Shown here piece by piece: positions 1 through 5,569 of a DNA stretch of 6,086 bases (the first letter of the stretch is position 1; each line of letters opens with the position of its first letter). The stretch is from NCBI GenBank assembly GCA_021828225.1, contig JAKASH010000202.1:1-6086 (forward strand). The letters run 5' to 3'. The translations under genes were made by a program, and so were the position numbers. The notes beneath the pieces are model-generated. The model had not been told where the DNA came from, did not search any database, and saw nothing but the letters and a program-made list of their open reading frames with translations. This DNA is from Acidobacteriota bacterium (GTDB taxonomy: Bacteria; Acidobacteriota; Terriglobia; UBA7540).

Positions 1-6
1 ATCTAG

Positions 7-480
7 GCGTCCGGGAAGGAGAAATTTACGGACAATCATCCCTCGCCGGACTATGTGGCCGGACTCATTCAATTCTCGAACGGAGTTCGGGGAATTGTGG
101 AAAGCGGAGACGGCGCTCCGGACGTTCCGGAGGTCGATTACTGGTGGAGGAAATGCAGGATCGGCGCCCAGGGAACAGAAGGTTTTGCCGAGGTCTTGAC
201 AGGCGGGGGTTGGCGCGCGATCACCAAGGATTCCGGAGGCGTTGTTTCCGGGCCCGGGTGCATGGATTACGCGCATGACATGCCGCCCTACATTCAGGAG
301 ATCGCGGACTGGCTGGACGATCCGAATAAGGTTCATCCGTGTAACGGTGAGAGCGCGTACAAAGGGTTTGAAATCATGATGGCCATTTGCCGCGCCGCTA
401 CACAGCGTGGCAAAATCAAGTTGCCGCTAGACCCCGGAGTGCCTGAGTTAGAAGCTCTGGAGAAAGCTCTTCCTGGATAA
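7..480 (+). CDS. Gfo/Idh/MocA family oxidoreductase, C-terminal part (5' end missing or broken)
   Basis: This is the substrate-binding C-terminal domain of an NAD(P)-dependent sugar-dehydrogenase-type protein; the Rossmann N-terminal half is not in the window. Family-like sequence starts right after an in-frame TAG at 4-6: residues such as NHPSPDYV precede the first possible start, a GTG at 55, so GTG55 is unlikely to be a true start. The visible part (157 residues from position 7) has the family's beta-sheet region (FSNGVRGIVES, WWRKCRIGAQGTEG) and the usual C-terminal helix ending (ESAYKGFEIMMAICRAA, then KIKLPLD). It stops at TAA 478-480. The full family length is about 350-450 residues, so roughly the first 200 or more are missing. 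Either the gene is a pseudogene with a nonsense codon, or the TAG is an error near a sequence end. The next gene lies 193 bases downstream on the same strand, probably with its own promoter. The family call is firm; the substrate is unknown. Confidence 0.85.
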   Translation, partial: ASGKEKFTDNHPSPDYVAGLIQFSNGVRGIVESGDGAPDVPEVDYWWRKCRIGAQGTEGFAEVLTGGGWRAITKDSGGVVSGPGCMDYAHDMPPYIQEIADWLDDPNKVHPCNGESAYKGFEIMMAICRAATQRGKIKLPLDPGVPELEALEKALPG

Positions 481-673
481 GGTCAGTTCCTGAACAAGTT
501 TTGGTTTTCCGGGAGGACTCACGATTGCTTGCCTTTATCCTTCCCTGCTTCTCTGTGAGTTTTCAAGGTGCTTGCTGACACTCGTACGGAACCGGCCTGT
601 TCCATACCACGTCAAATGCATGTTTGCAATGCAGCGGATCGCCGGGCTTGAACTTTGAACGTGCAGGTGCTCT
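481..673 (+). other. intergenic gap with a small inverted repeat (617-633)
   Basis: This 193-base gap separates two same-strand genes. I found no convincing -35/-10 pair and no strong terminator. Just after the upstream stop, a minimal GTTC-CT-GAAC fold is followed by T-rich sequence (TTTTGGTTTT), at best a weak terminator. An inverted repeat TGCAT-N7-ATGCA (617-621 and 629-633) lies 40 bases before the next start and could be an operator half-site pair, but it is short enough to occur by chance. Confidence 0.3.
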
Positions 674-1708
674 ATGTCATTTATGATGAAGGAAATTCTG
701 GACCAGCCACGCGCCCTCGCGCGTTGCTACGATGCCGAGCGCAAGCACGCGATTGAGCTAAGGCAGTTCGCCACACGGCAGGACTTCCGCCTGATCCTGC
801 TTGTAGCGAGAGGGACCTCGGACAACGCCGCACTCTTCGGCCGCTATCTGCTGGAGCTGACGACTGGAATACCCGTCTCCCTTTGCGCGCCTTCGATTCA
901 CACGCTCTATCATGCCAAACTTGATTTGCGCAAGGCCCTCGTGATTGGTATTTCACAGTCCGGCGAAGGGACTGATATTAATGCCGTGCTCAAGGCTGCC
1001 CGTCGCCAGGGCGCATTTACGGTAGGCATTACGAACGAAGCGCATTCGACGATGGCTGGCCTGGTGGATGATGCCTTCTTCGTGCGCGCAGGAACTCAGC
1101 GCTCTGTCGCTGCTACCAAGACTTATACGGGCCAGCTTTTGATGCTTTACATGCTGGCGGCGGCGCTGGGGTCGCATATCACTCTCGAACGAGTAGGAGA
1201 AATTCCCAGTTGGGTTGCGAGCTCGCTCGAGATTGTGCCGCAGATCAGGCAAATTGTTGAGCGCTACCGTTTCATGCGCCAGTGCGTCGTCGTGGCACGT
1301 GGTCTCAATTATGCAAATGCTTTTGAGCTTTCTCTGAAGCTCATGGAAACCTGCTACGTGGTCGCGGAGAGGTTTTCCGCTGCCGACTTCCTTCATGGGC
1401 CCATCGCCATGATTGAAAGCGATTTCCCGGTGATCCTTTTTGTGCCTCCCGGAAAGACCTATGGAGACATGAAGCGCCTGGCTGAGCGCGTGCGTCGGCT
1501 GCGGGCTGAGACCCTGATCATTTCTGCTGAAGGCGTCAAATTGCCGGCTGGAACGAACGCAATTCGCATTCCGGCTTCAATCCCCGAAGTCTATACTCCG
1601 ATTCCTTATATTGTCCCGGGCCAGCTTTTCGCTTGTCTTCTGGCGGAGTTGAAAGGCATCGACCCTGATAAGCCGCGATCGCTTAAGATCGTAACCCGCA
1701 CGTTGTGA
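674..1708 (+). CDS. SIS-domain glucosamine-6-phosphate deaminase/isomerase-type protein (GlmS-like, no glutaminase domain)
   Basis: The protein has 344 residues and two SIS domains, matching the isomerase half of GlmS and the stand-alone NagB-II type deaminases. Visible motifs are ARGTSDNAA (45-53) and ISQSGEGTD (93-101) in SIS 1, the sugar-phosphate site; ARGLNYANAFELSLKLMET (208-226) and FLHGPIAMI (239-247) in SIS 2; and a C-terminal DPDKPRSLK tail. Against E. coli GlmS, Glu225 and His241 fall at catalytic Glu488 and His504 (same 16-residue spacing), and Lys338 is the likely Lys603 equivalent. The catalytic set therefore looks intact. The N-terminal Cys glutaminase domain is absent, so ammonia-releasing deamination of an amino-sugar phosphate, or aldose/ketose isomerisation, is more likely than glutamine-dependent synthesis. 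The start at ATG674 is chosen because AGGTG (665-669) precedes it by 4 bases; ATG683 and ATG686 are alternatives. It is probably cytoplasmic: no signal peptide or membrane segment is seen. AgaS-type or fructosamine-phosphate enzymes are alternatives. Confidence 0.88.
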   Translation: MSFMMKEILDQPRALARCYDAERKHAIELRQFATRQDFRLILLVARGTSDNAALFGRYLLELTTGIPVSLCAPSIHTLYHAKLDLRKALVIGISQSGEGTDINAVLKAARRQGAFTVGITNEAHSTMAGLVDDAFFVRAGTQRSVAATKTYTGQLLMLYMLAAALGSHITLERVGEIPSWVASSLEIVPQIRQIVERYRFMRQCVVVARGLNYANAFELSLKLMETCYVVAERFSAADFLHGPIAMIESDFPVILFVPPGKTYGDMKRLAERVRRLRAETLIISAEGVKLPAGTNAIRIPASIPEVYTPIPYIVPGQLFACLLAELKGIDPDKPRSLKIVTRTL

Positions 1709-1768
1709 GCAGGCGACTTTACCATTCTTGATCAGATCCTGAATGAGAGCCTGGTGCAGAAACTGCCA

Positions 1769-2956
1769 TTAATCAAGGGGAATTTTCACTTCTGCCCCGC
1801 GGCGCTCGGCTGATACATACGCGCTATAGAGCACTGCAATGCTGTCAGAAGCCAGGACGCCATTCGCCAGTGGCTCGCGATGATCCCGGATGCTTTCAAG
1901 AAAATCCTGAAACTCCGCCAGATAACCATGTTGCCAATCCTCGTCCGGGGCCGGATGGCTCCATCCCTGCTTGGTGGAGATCTTTTCCGTGATATAAACG
2001 TCCTTGAAGAAATCCTCTCTCGGGTTGAAGGTTTCGAGCGCGTTAATGGGGTTCAGATTGCAGCGAGTCCGGTGATTGTTGGCAAAAACTTCCAACCAAT
2101 TATGGACGCCGCCAAGAACCAGTTCTGAGGCGAAAATGTCAGCGACCGTTCCGTCGGCGAAGGTGATGTGCATTTGTCCATAGTCTTCAATGTCTTCATA
2201 GCCCTTGCGAATAAAGCCTGCGTCCTGGAAGTTTTTCAAGCGGGTGATCTCGTGTGTTCGGGCGGAAACGGTTGCAGGGCGAATGGGCTTGCCTTCTCTC
2301 GCATTTCCTTCAACCGCTTTCAGGTAAAGTGCGGTTGAAAGAGGATGGCATGCCTTGCCGACAATCGATCCGCCGCCTGAGAATTTCCAGATACCGTAAT
2401 ACGGCGAGTGCGAACCACTGTGGGATTCGTCGCCAATCAGCCAGAGAATTTGACCACCGCTCTTCTGGAGGATCTCCCGTTCTTTCTGGATTGCCGGAGC
2501 ATAAACCCAGTCCTCGGCGTAACCAATCATCTTCCCGCTTTTGTGGGCGGCATCCAGGATGCGACGGCAGCTTGCCATAGCCTCGCGGAGCATGATTTCC
2601 TTTGAAAACTTGTTTCCGCGGAATTCGCCGTCGGCATCCTCCGCCGGGCCATAGTAGCCAGTAAAGGGTTTTTCGATAATAACGTGCTTGCCGCGCTTCA
2701 GGGCTTCAACGGCCACGGTTTCATGGCTCGATCCCGGTGTGCAAACATCGACGACATCCGAGGCGTCGCAAAGTTGCTCAAGCGAGTCAAAGGCCTGCAC
2801 GCCGTATTCGCGTGCAAACTTCTCGCGCGAGGCAGGGGTGTTTGAAATCACACCTGTAATCGTGAGAGGAACACCGTACACTCTCTGGTAACCCTTCATG
2901 TGAAACCGGGCGGCAAAGCCCGCCCCGGCAATACCGATTCGAATTGGATCTGTCAT
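1769..2956 (-). CDS. Gfo/Idh/MocA family oxidoreductase (complete)
   Basis: This is a complete 395-residue NAD(P)-binding sugar-dehydrogenase-type protein. An N-terminal Rossmann fold is shown by IGIAGAGFAARFH (7-19), followed by VVDVCTPGSSHETVA (68-82) and the family's EKPF motif (95-98), whose Lys usually contacts substrate and cofactor. The C-terminal domain includes EDWVYAPA (148-155) and GGGSIVGKACHPL (194-206); His204 is the likely catalytic-region histidine. The insert after EKPF (YYGPAEDADGEFRG) is longer than in the simplest members. There is no signal peptide, so it should be cytoplasmic. Start choice: ATG at 2956 has GGAG (reverse strand of 2963-2966) 6 bases upstream, whereas TTG at 2962 would touch that site, so the shorter form is preferred. 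It converges on the SIS gene, whose stop lies 60 bases away, and no good terminator is visible between them. The substrate is unknown; an inositol- or hexose-type polyol is typical of the family. Confidence 0.92.
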   Translation of the reverse strand: MTDPIRIGIAGAGFAARFHMKGYQRVYGVPLTITGVISNTPASREKFAREYGVQAFDSLEQLCDASDVVDVCTPGSSHETVAVEALKRGKHVIIEKPFTGYYGPAEDADGEFRGNKFSKEIMLREAMASCRRILDAAHKSGKMIGYAEDWVYAPAIQKEREILQKSGGQILWLIGDESHSGSHSPYYGIWKFSGGGSIVGKACHPLSTALYLKAVEGNAREGKPIRPATVSARTHEITRLKNFQDAGFIRKGYEDIEDYGQMHITFADGTVADIFASELVLGGVHNWLEVFANNHRTRCNLNPINALETFNPREDFFKDVYITEKISTKQGWSHPAPDEDWQHGYLAEFQDFLESIRDHREPLANGVLASDSIAVLYSAYVSAERRGAEVKIPLD

Positions 2957-2962
2957 GGCCAA

Positions 2963-2966
2963 CTCC
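2963..2966 (-). promoter_or_regulatory. ribosome binding site deciding the start of the gene at 2956
   Basis: GGAG on the minus strand lies 6 bases before ATG2956. That is normal Shine-Dalgarno spacing. It would leave no spacing to the TTG at 2962, so it argues for the 395-residue form over a 397-residue one. Confidence 0.6.
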
Positions 2967-3168
2967 GCGGAGATTTGAGGACTAACGATTCGCGTCCTCT
3001 TGCGAGGCGATCAATCGCAGTCGGACATCGCAATGCATTCTACCATCCAGGGCGCCGTATGAAAGAGCAATTTGGATAGCAGGATTACCGGCAAGGTGGA
3101 CAGGGACGCGGCGGGGTGTGCGCGATCCGGGCGATACGTTCCTATGGCGGTTTTGCTTTCAGTCGAAA

Positions 3169-3195
3169 TATAATCGTAAGTAACTGGACGGTTAC
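3169..3195 (+). promoter_or_regulatory. TATAAT box followed by an inverted repeat (possible promoter/operator)
   Basis: A perfect -10 hexamer TATAAT (3169-3174) is followed 5 bases later by the perfect inverted repeat GTAAC-TGGACG-GTTAC (3180-3195), about where transcription would begin. No recognisable -35 lies 16-18 bases upstream (GC-rich there). If real, it would drive the small zinc-ribbon gene with a leader of about 155 bases. Confidence 0.25.
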
Positions 3196-3303
3196 GGTCG
3201 TGCTCCCCGCATCTGGGGTAAGAGGTTTCGCCTCCGGCGATTACCATTGTTGACGGTGGCTCCTTACAATGATGCGAAGGGGTTTTATCAGAGACCTTTA
3301 GAT

Positions 3304-3309
3304 TATACT
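3304..3309 (+). promoter_or_regulatory. possible -10 element for the zinc-ribbon gene
   Basis: TATACT sits in a locally AT-rich stretch 28 bases before ATG3338, a plausible place for a -10 box. The best upstream match (TTTTAT, 3283-3288) is a poor -35 with 15-base spacing, so this is only a candidate. Confidence 0.25.
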
Positions 3310-3337
3310 TGTGGGTTGAAAGGGAATACGGTACGCA

Positions 3338-3628
3338 ATGTTTAAGAGGATTGATAGAAACTTCTGGTATGTTTGCCACAACTGCCTGATGCATAACAAT
3401 CACGACGCTTTGCATTCCATCTTTTATTCCAAGGGGCCAAAGGTGAATGTGCTCGGGCGTCCCACGATGCTTTGTCCACGCTGCAGCGACGCCAACACGC
3501 GCTCGTTCCAGGAACTGAAAGAAGCGGGATCGGAATCTGCGCTGTGGGGTCTTGAACGACTGGCGAAGAAATATCCCCGCAGCCAGTTCGAGGTGAAGCC
3601 AGCGAGCCAAGCGACGCCTGCCAATTAG
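3338..3628 (+). CDS. small zinc-ribbon-like protein (hypothetical)
   Basis: This encodes a 96-residue soluble protein with two CxxC pairs, CHNC (Cys13, Cys16) and CPRC (Cys46, Cys49), 29 residues apart. That is the four-ligand arrangement of a zinc ribbon or rubredoxin-like knuckle. Extra histidines lie between them (His19, His22, His26). The first half is aromatic and His/Asn rich (NFWYVCHNCLMHNNHD). The second half, after Cys49, is a probable helix (TRSFQELKEAGSESALWGLERLAKKYP) and a polar tail. There is no signal peptide or membrane segment. A weak AAAGGGA (3319-3325) lies 12 bases before the ATG, a long spacing. The metal-ligand pattern, the orderly second half and the lack of a better frame make it a real gene in my view. 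The 672-base frame on the other strand has no such signature. I do not know its function; nucleic-acid binding or a protein-protein adaptor role would fit the fold type. I have a vague memory of similar short proteins in Acidobacteriota. Confidence 0.72.
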   Translation: MFKRIDRNFWYVCHNCLMHNNHDALHSIFYSKGPKVNVLGRPTMLCPRCSDANTRSFQELKEAGSESALWGLERLAKKYPRSQFEVKPASQATPAN

Positions 3629-3793
3629 CTGGGCCATTCGACCAAAAGCGAGCCTTGGGTCTGCCTGATCAACGGCAGGCATCCGTTGGCGTCTGTTCTT
3701 TACTTGCGCGCGGCAATTTGCGGGGACCTTCCACCCAAGGTTCTAAACGCCCGTCTCCGGGATTCACCTGTGCGCTTTTCTGCAAGCCGCTTC
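3629..3793. terminator. convergent intergenic region with hairpins (possible weak two-way terminator)
   Basis: The zinc-ribbon gene (+) and the SIS gene (-) converge here. Two hairpins can be drawn. CAACGG-N7-CCGTTG (3670-3688) is followed on the plus strand by a T-biased GCGTCTGTTCTTT. GGACCTT-CCACCC-AAGGTTC (3724-3743, one G-T pair on the plus strand) has no T-run on either side. Neither is a textbook intrinsic terminator. Confidence 0.3.
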
Positions 3794-4411
3794 TTATGCT
3801 GGTTGTGGTGCTGTTCCCGCCAGCGCCGTGATGCGGCTTCGAAGGTTTAAGAAGATCATGTGCCCGATGATCACGTGGGCGTCCTCCACTTGTTGCATAT
3901 TGTTGGAGGGAACGATGACGGCGCAGTCAAGCAGATCTTTCATTTTGCCTCCGCCAAAGCCCGCCAGCCCAACCGTGGTGGCGCCAACGCGGCGGGCCAG
4001 TTCCAGAGCCCTCAGGACGTTCGGAGAATTGCCGCTTCCGCTGATTCCAAAGGCCACATCGCGAGGTTGAATAAAGTTTTCGATCTGCCTCATGAAAACG
4101 TCTTCGTAGTTGGTGTCGTTGGCCCAGGCCGTAATCATTGGCATGCTGTCCGTCACGGCAAGCGCCTTCATGCGCCTTACTGACGCCAGTTCTTTCGGGC
4201 CAGGGAAGTGCGTGCCCTTGCCGAAGTCGGCTACCAGATGAGAAGCGAGGGCTCCGCTCCCGCCATTGCCGAAGGTAAAAACCGTGTGGTCGGTCTGGTA
4301 ACAATCGAAAAGAATATCCGCCGCCTTCGACACCTGGTTGAGCGGGAGCTTGTCCAGAACCTTCTTCAGTTCTGTCAAATAGGCTGATGGGTTAGTTCCA
4401 ATATCATTCAA
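3794..4411 (-). CDS. GmhA-like SIS-domain sugar-phosphate isomerase
   Basis: This is a 205-residue single SIS domain, close to the usual 190-200 residues of GmhA (sedoheptulose-7-phosphate isomerase). Motifs are FGNGGSGALASH (47-58), SGSGNSPNV (124-132) and QVEDAHVIIGH (174-184). The first two form the phosphate site and His179 matches catalytic His180 of E. coli GmhA. At the position of catalytic Glu65 this protein has Asp62 (HLVADFGKG). I associate this with a GmhA-like subfamily whose substrate is often unassigned, so the heptose call is not safe. None of the other heptose-pathway genes (gmhB, hldE, hldD) is nearby. The start is TTG4411: GAGGTGA (reverse of 4418-4424) lies 6 bases upstream, and an in-frame TGA (reverse of 4418-4420) rules out any longer form. 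No signal peptide; cytoplasmic. It stands alone as a transcript unit, with a candidate promoter near 4551-4579. Confidence 0.87.
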   Translation of the reverse strand: MNDIGTNPSAYLTELKKVLDKLPLNQVSKAADILFDCYQTDHTVFTFGNGGSGALASHLVADFGKGTHFPGPKELASVRRMKALAVTDSMPMITAWANDTNYEDVFMRQIENFIQPRDVAFGISGSGNSPNVLRALELARRVGATTVGLAGFGGGKMKDLLDCAVIVPSNNMQQVEDAHVIIGHMIFLNLRSRITALAGTAPQPA

Positions 4412-4417
4412 TGTTGT

Positions 4418-4424
4418 TCACCTC
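4418..4424 (-). promoter_or_regulatory. strong ribosome binding site for a TTG start
   Basis: GAGGTGA on the minus strand is the best Shine-Dalgarno match in the window and lies 6 bases before the TTG at 4411. It overlaps the upstream in-frame TGA, so it fixes the start. Confidence 0.75.
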
Positions 4425-4550
4425 ATTCGAGAACTCTTCGGGCAAGACCTGTCCGATGGGGGGCCGGAAATCGGTCCGTACGGGAACACACACATTGCTC
4501 TGCGTTCACGCCTTGCCATTGCCCCTGAAGAAACCCTCTCAATTTATTCT

Positions 4551-4579
4551 AGTATAAGAGCCCATCCTGGTGCATTCAG
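4551..4579 (-). promoter_or_regulatory. candidate sigma70-type promoter for the GmhA-like gene
   Basis: On the minus strand, TATACT (reverse of 4551-4556) is preceded at 17 bases by CTGAAT (reverse of 4574-4579), a 3-of-6 match to TTGACA. The region downstream is AT-rich (AGAATAAATTGAG). The implied leader is about 130 bases. Confidence 0.3.
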
Positions 4580-4614
4580 AGCGCAGGAGAAAATCGCCAC
4601 ACAATTGTCAACTG

Positions 4615-4628
4615 GCCCGACTGCGGGC
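4615..4628 (-). terminator. GC hairpin after the TIM-barrel gene (weak terminator candidate)
   Basis: A perfect 5-base GC stem with a four-base loop (GCCCG-N4-CGGGC) lies 12 bases past the stop at 4641. No T-run follows on the minus strand, so intrinsic termination is doubtful. Confidence 0.25.
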
Positions 4629-4640
4629 GCCGGTTATCGT

Positions 4641-5543
4641 TCAAGCCTGGATCAGGAGGCGGTCGATGCGGTGGCTGAGGTCGCGCAGGTAAGCCTCATC
4701 GCCGCCCCTCAGTTCGCAGATGGCCGAACCCGAGTAGCCGATGTCAATCAGCGCCTGGCGAACCGCCGGCCACATCACTTCTCCGTCTCCCAGGTCCACC
4801 CACTCGTAGCAACTGTGCGCCACCTTGAAGTCCTTCAGGTGAATCTTGGCGATCCGCTTCCCCAGCGTGTGAATCCAGTCCTGCGGGTAGCCATAGAACA
4901 CCACGTTGCCCACATCAAACCACGACTTCACCCACGGGCTGTGAAACTCATCGATGTATTCCGCCATCTCCAGCGGGCTGAGCAGAAACTTGTTCCAGAC
5001 CTCCTCGATGGCGATCACCACCTTCACTTCCTCGGCCAGCGGCAGCAGCTTGCGAATCTGCCGCTGCGAGCGCACCCACGCTTCCCGGTAGCTGGTCTGC
5101 GGGTTGACCACCGCCGGCACCAGCAACACCGCCTCTGATCCCCACAGCTTCGCGTTGTGCAGCGAAGTCCGCATGCCTTCCATGCTCTTGGCCACCACGG
5201 CGGGATCGGCCGAAGAAAGCGGATACTTCCAGTGCGCCATGTTCATCACCGAGTCGATCCGGATGCCTGCCGCCTCAGCCGCCTTCTTGATCTCCTCCGC
5301 CTCGCGTGGGTCCGGCGTGGTCGGAGCCTGCACCACCTGGAATCCCGTGTCCCGCGCCAGCTTGAAGCGGTCCGCCACACTCATCTCACGGGGCAACATG
5401 TCGTACACCAGCCCCTTTGCGAGCGACAGCTTGCCGCTGGCTTGCCCGGACGACGCCCGCAGAGAGGCCGGCAGCGCACCCAGCGCCGCCGTCCCCGCGA
5501 CCGTCAGCTTCAGAAAGTCCCGCCGTGATGTCTCGCTGTTCAT
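4641..5543 (-). CDS. Tat-exported xylose-isomerase-like TIM-barrel sugar isomerase/epimerase
   Basis: This is a 300-residue protein of the AP-endonuclease-2/xylose-isomerase-like TIM-barrel family (sugar phosphate isomerase/epimerase annotation, IolE and tagatose-epimerase relatives). A twin-arginine signal SRRDFLK (6-12) is followed by a hydrophobic stretch (LTVAGTAALGALPASL) and an Ala-rich cleavage region near 30-35, so it is probably folded in the cytoplasm and exported. Likely metal ligands in order are Glu180 (AIEEVW), Asp210 (WFDVGN), His235 (KIHLKD) and Glu277 (CELRGG). The first two spacings resemble the Glu-Asp-His-Glu set of D-tagatose 3-epimerase; the last is longer. ATG5543 has AAAGGGA (reverse of 5549-5555) 5 bases upstream. 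The gene lies 26 bases after the stop of an oxidoreductase on the same strand, so the two are probably co-transcribed. Reaction and substrate are not readable; a keto-sugar isomerase, epimerase or lyase role is an inference. GC at third positions is higher than in the genes to the left. Confidence 0.9.
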   Translation of the reverse strand: MNSETSRRDFLKLTVAGTAALGALPASLRASSGQASGKLSLAKGLVYDMLPREMSVADRFKLARDTGFQVVQAPTTPDPREAEEIKKAAEAAGIRIDSVMNMAHWKYPLSSADPAVVAKSMEGMRTSLHNAKLWGSEAVLLVPAVVNPQTSYREAWVRSQRQIRKLLPLAEEVKVVIAIEEVWNKFLLSPLEMAEYIDEFHSPWVKSWFDVGNVVFYGYPQDWIHTLGKRIAKIHLKDFKVAHSCYEWVDLGDGEVMWPAVRQALIDIGYSGSAICELRGGDEAYLRDLSHRIDRLLIQA

Positions 5544-5548
5544 CGCTG

Positions 5549-5555
5549 TCCCTTT
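5549..5555 (-). promoter_or_regulatory. ribosome binding site of the TIM-barrel gene in the operon gap
   Basis: AAAGGGA on the minus strand, 5 bases before ATG5543, lies inside the 26-base gap to the upstream oxidoreductase. This supports the ATG and independent translation within a shared transcript. Confidence 0.55.
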
Positions 5556-5569
5556 CGTTCGGTCCTTCT

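Larger units (their letters stand above)
2967..3337. other. long intergenic region between divergent genes
   Basis: About 380 bases lie between the divergent starts at 2956 (-) and 3338 (+). The stretch should contain promoters for both genes. On the plus strand there is a consensus TATAAT (3169-3174) without a matching -35 and a TATACT (3304-3309). Short inverted repeats are GCGAT-CA-ATCGC (3007-3018), GTAAC-N6-GTTAC (3180-3195), CCCC-N6-GGGG (3205-3218) and GAGG-N5-CCTC (3222-3234). A minus-strand frame is open across 3011-3682, but its translation looks like noise. I recognise no RNA family here and no convincing promoter for the minus-strand gene. Confidence 0.5.

Noticed and set aside
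681..1396. Minus-strand frames opposite the GlmS-like gene
   Set aside because: Antisense shadows with low-complexity translations; the plus-strand gene has intact SIS motifs throughout.
1676..1708. Apparent loss of the catalytic C-terminal lysine in the GlmS-like protein
   Set aside because: Aligning the final Val-Thr pair with GlmS places Lys338 at Lys603 with one residue deleted before it, so the lysine is probably kept.
1709..1768. Possible terminator between the convergent genes (CATTC-N13-GAATG, 1723-1745; CTTGAT with ATCAAG, 1727-1777)
   Set aside because: Stems of 5-6 bases with long loops and no T-run; not enough for a terminator call.
1880..2891. Plus-strand frames opposite the central oxidoreductase
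   Set aside because: Short, no motifs, fully covered by a complete Gfo/Idh/MocA gene on the other strand.
3011..3682. Long minus-strand open frame of 223 residues across the intergenic region and the zinc-ribbon gene
   Set aside because: The translation has no recognisable domain and an irregular Arg/His/Pro/Ser-rich composition. It runs antisense to a frame with a clear CxxC/CxxC pattern. It is most likely a chance opening.
4607..4612. Perfect TTGACA on the minus strand next to the palindrome ACAATTGT
   Set aside because: No -10 hexamer lies 16-18 bases downstream on that strand (CTCCTG there), so it does not make a promoter on its own.
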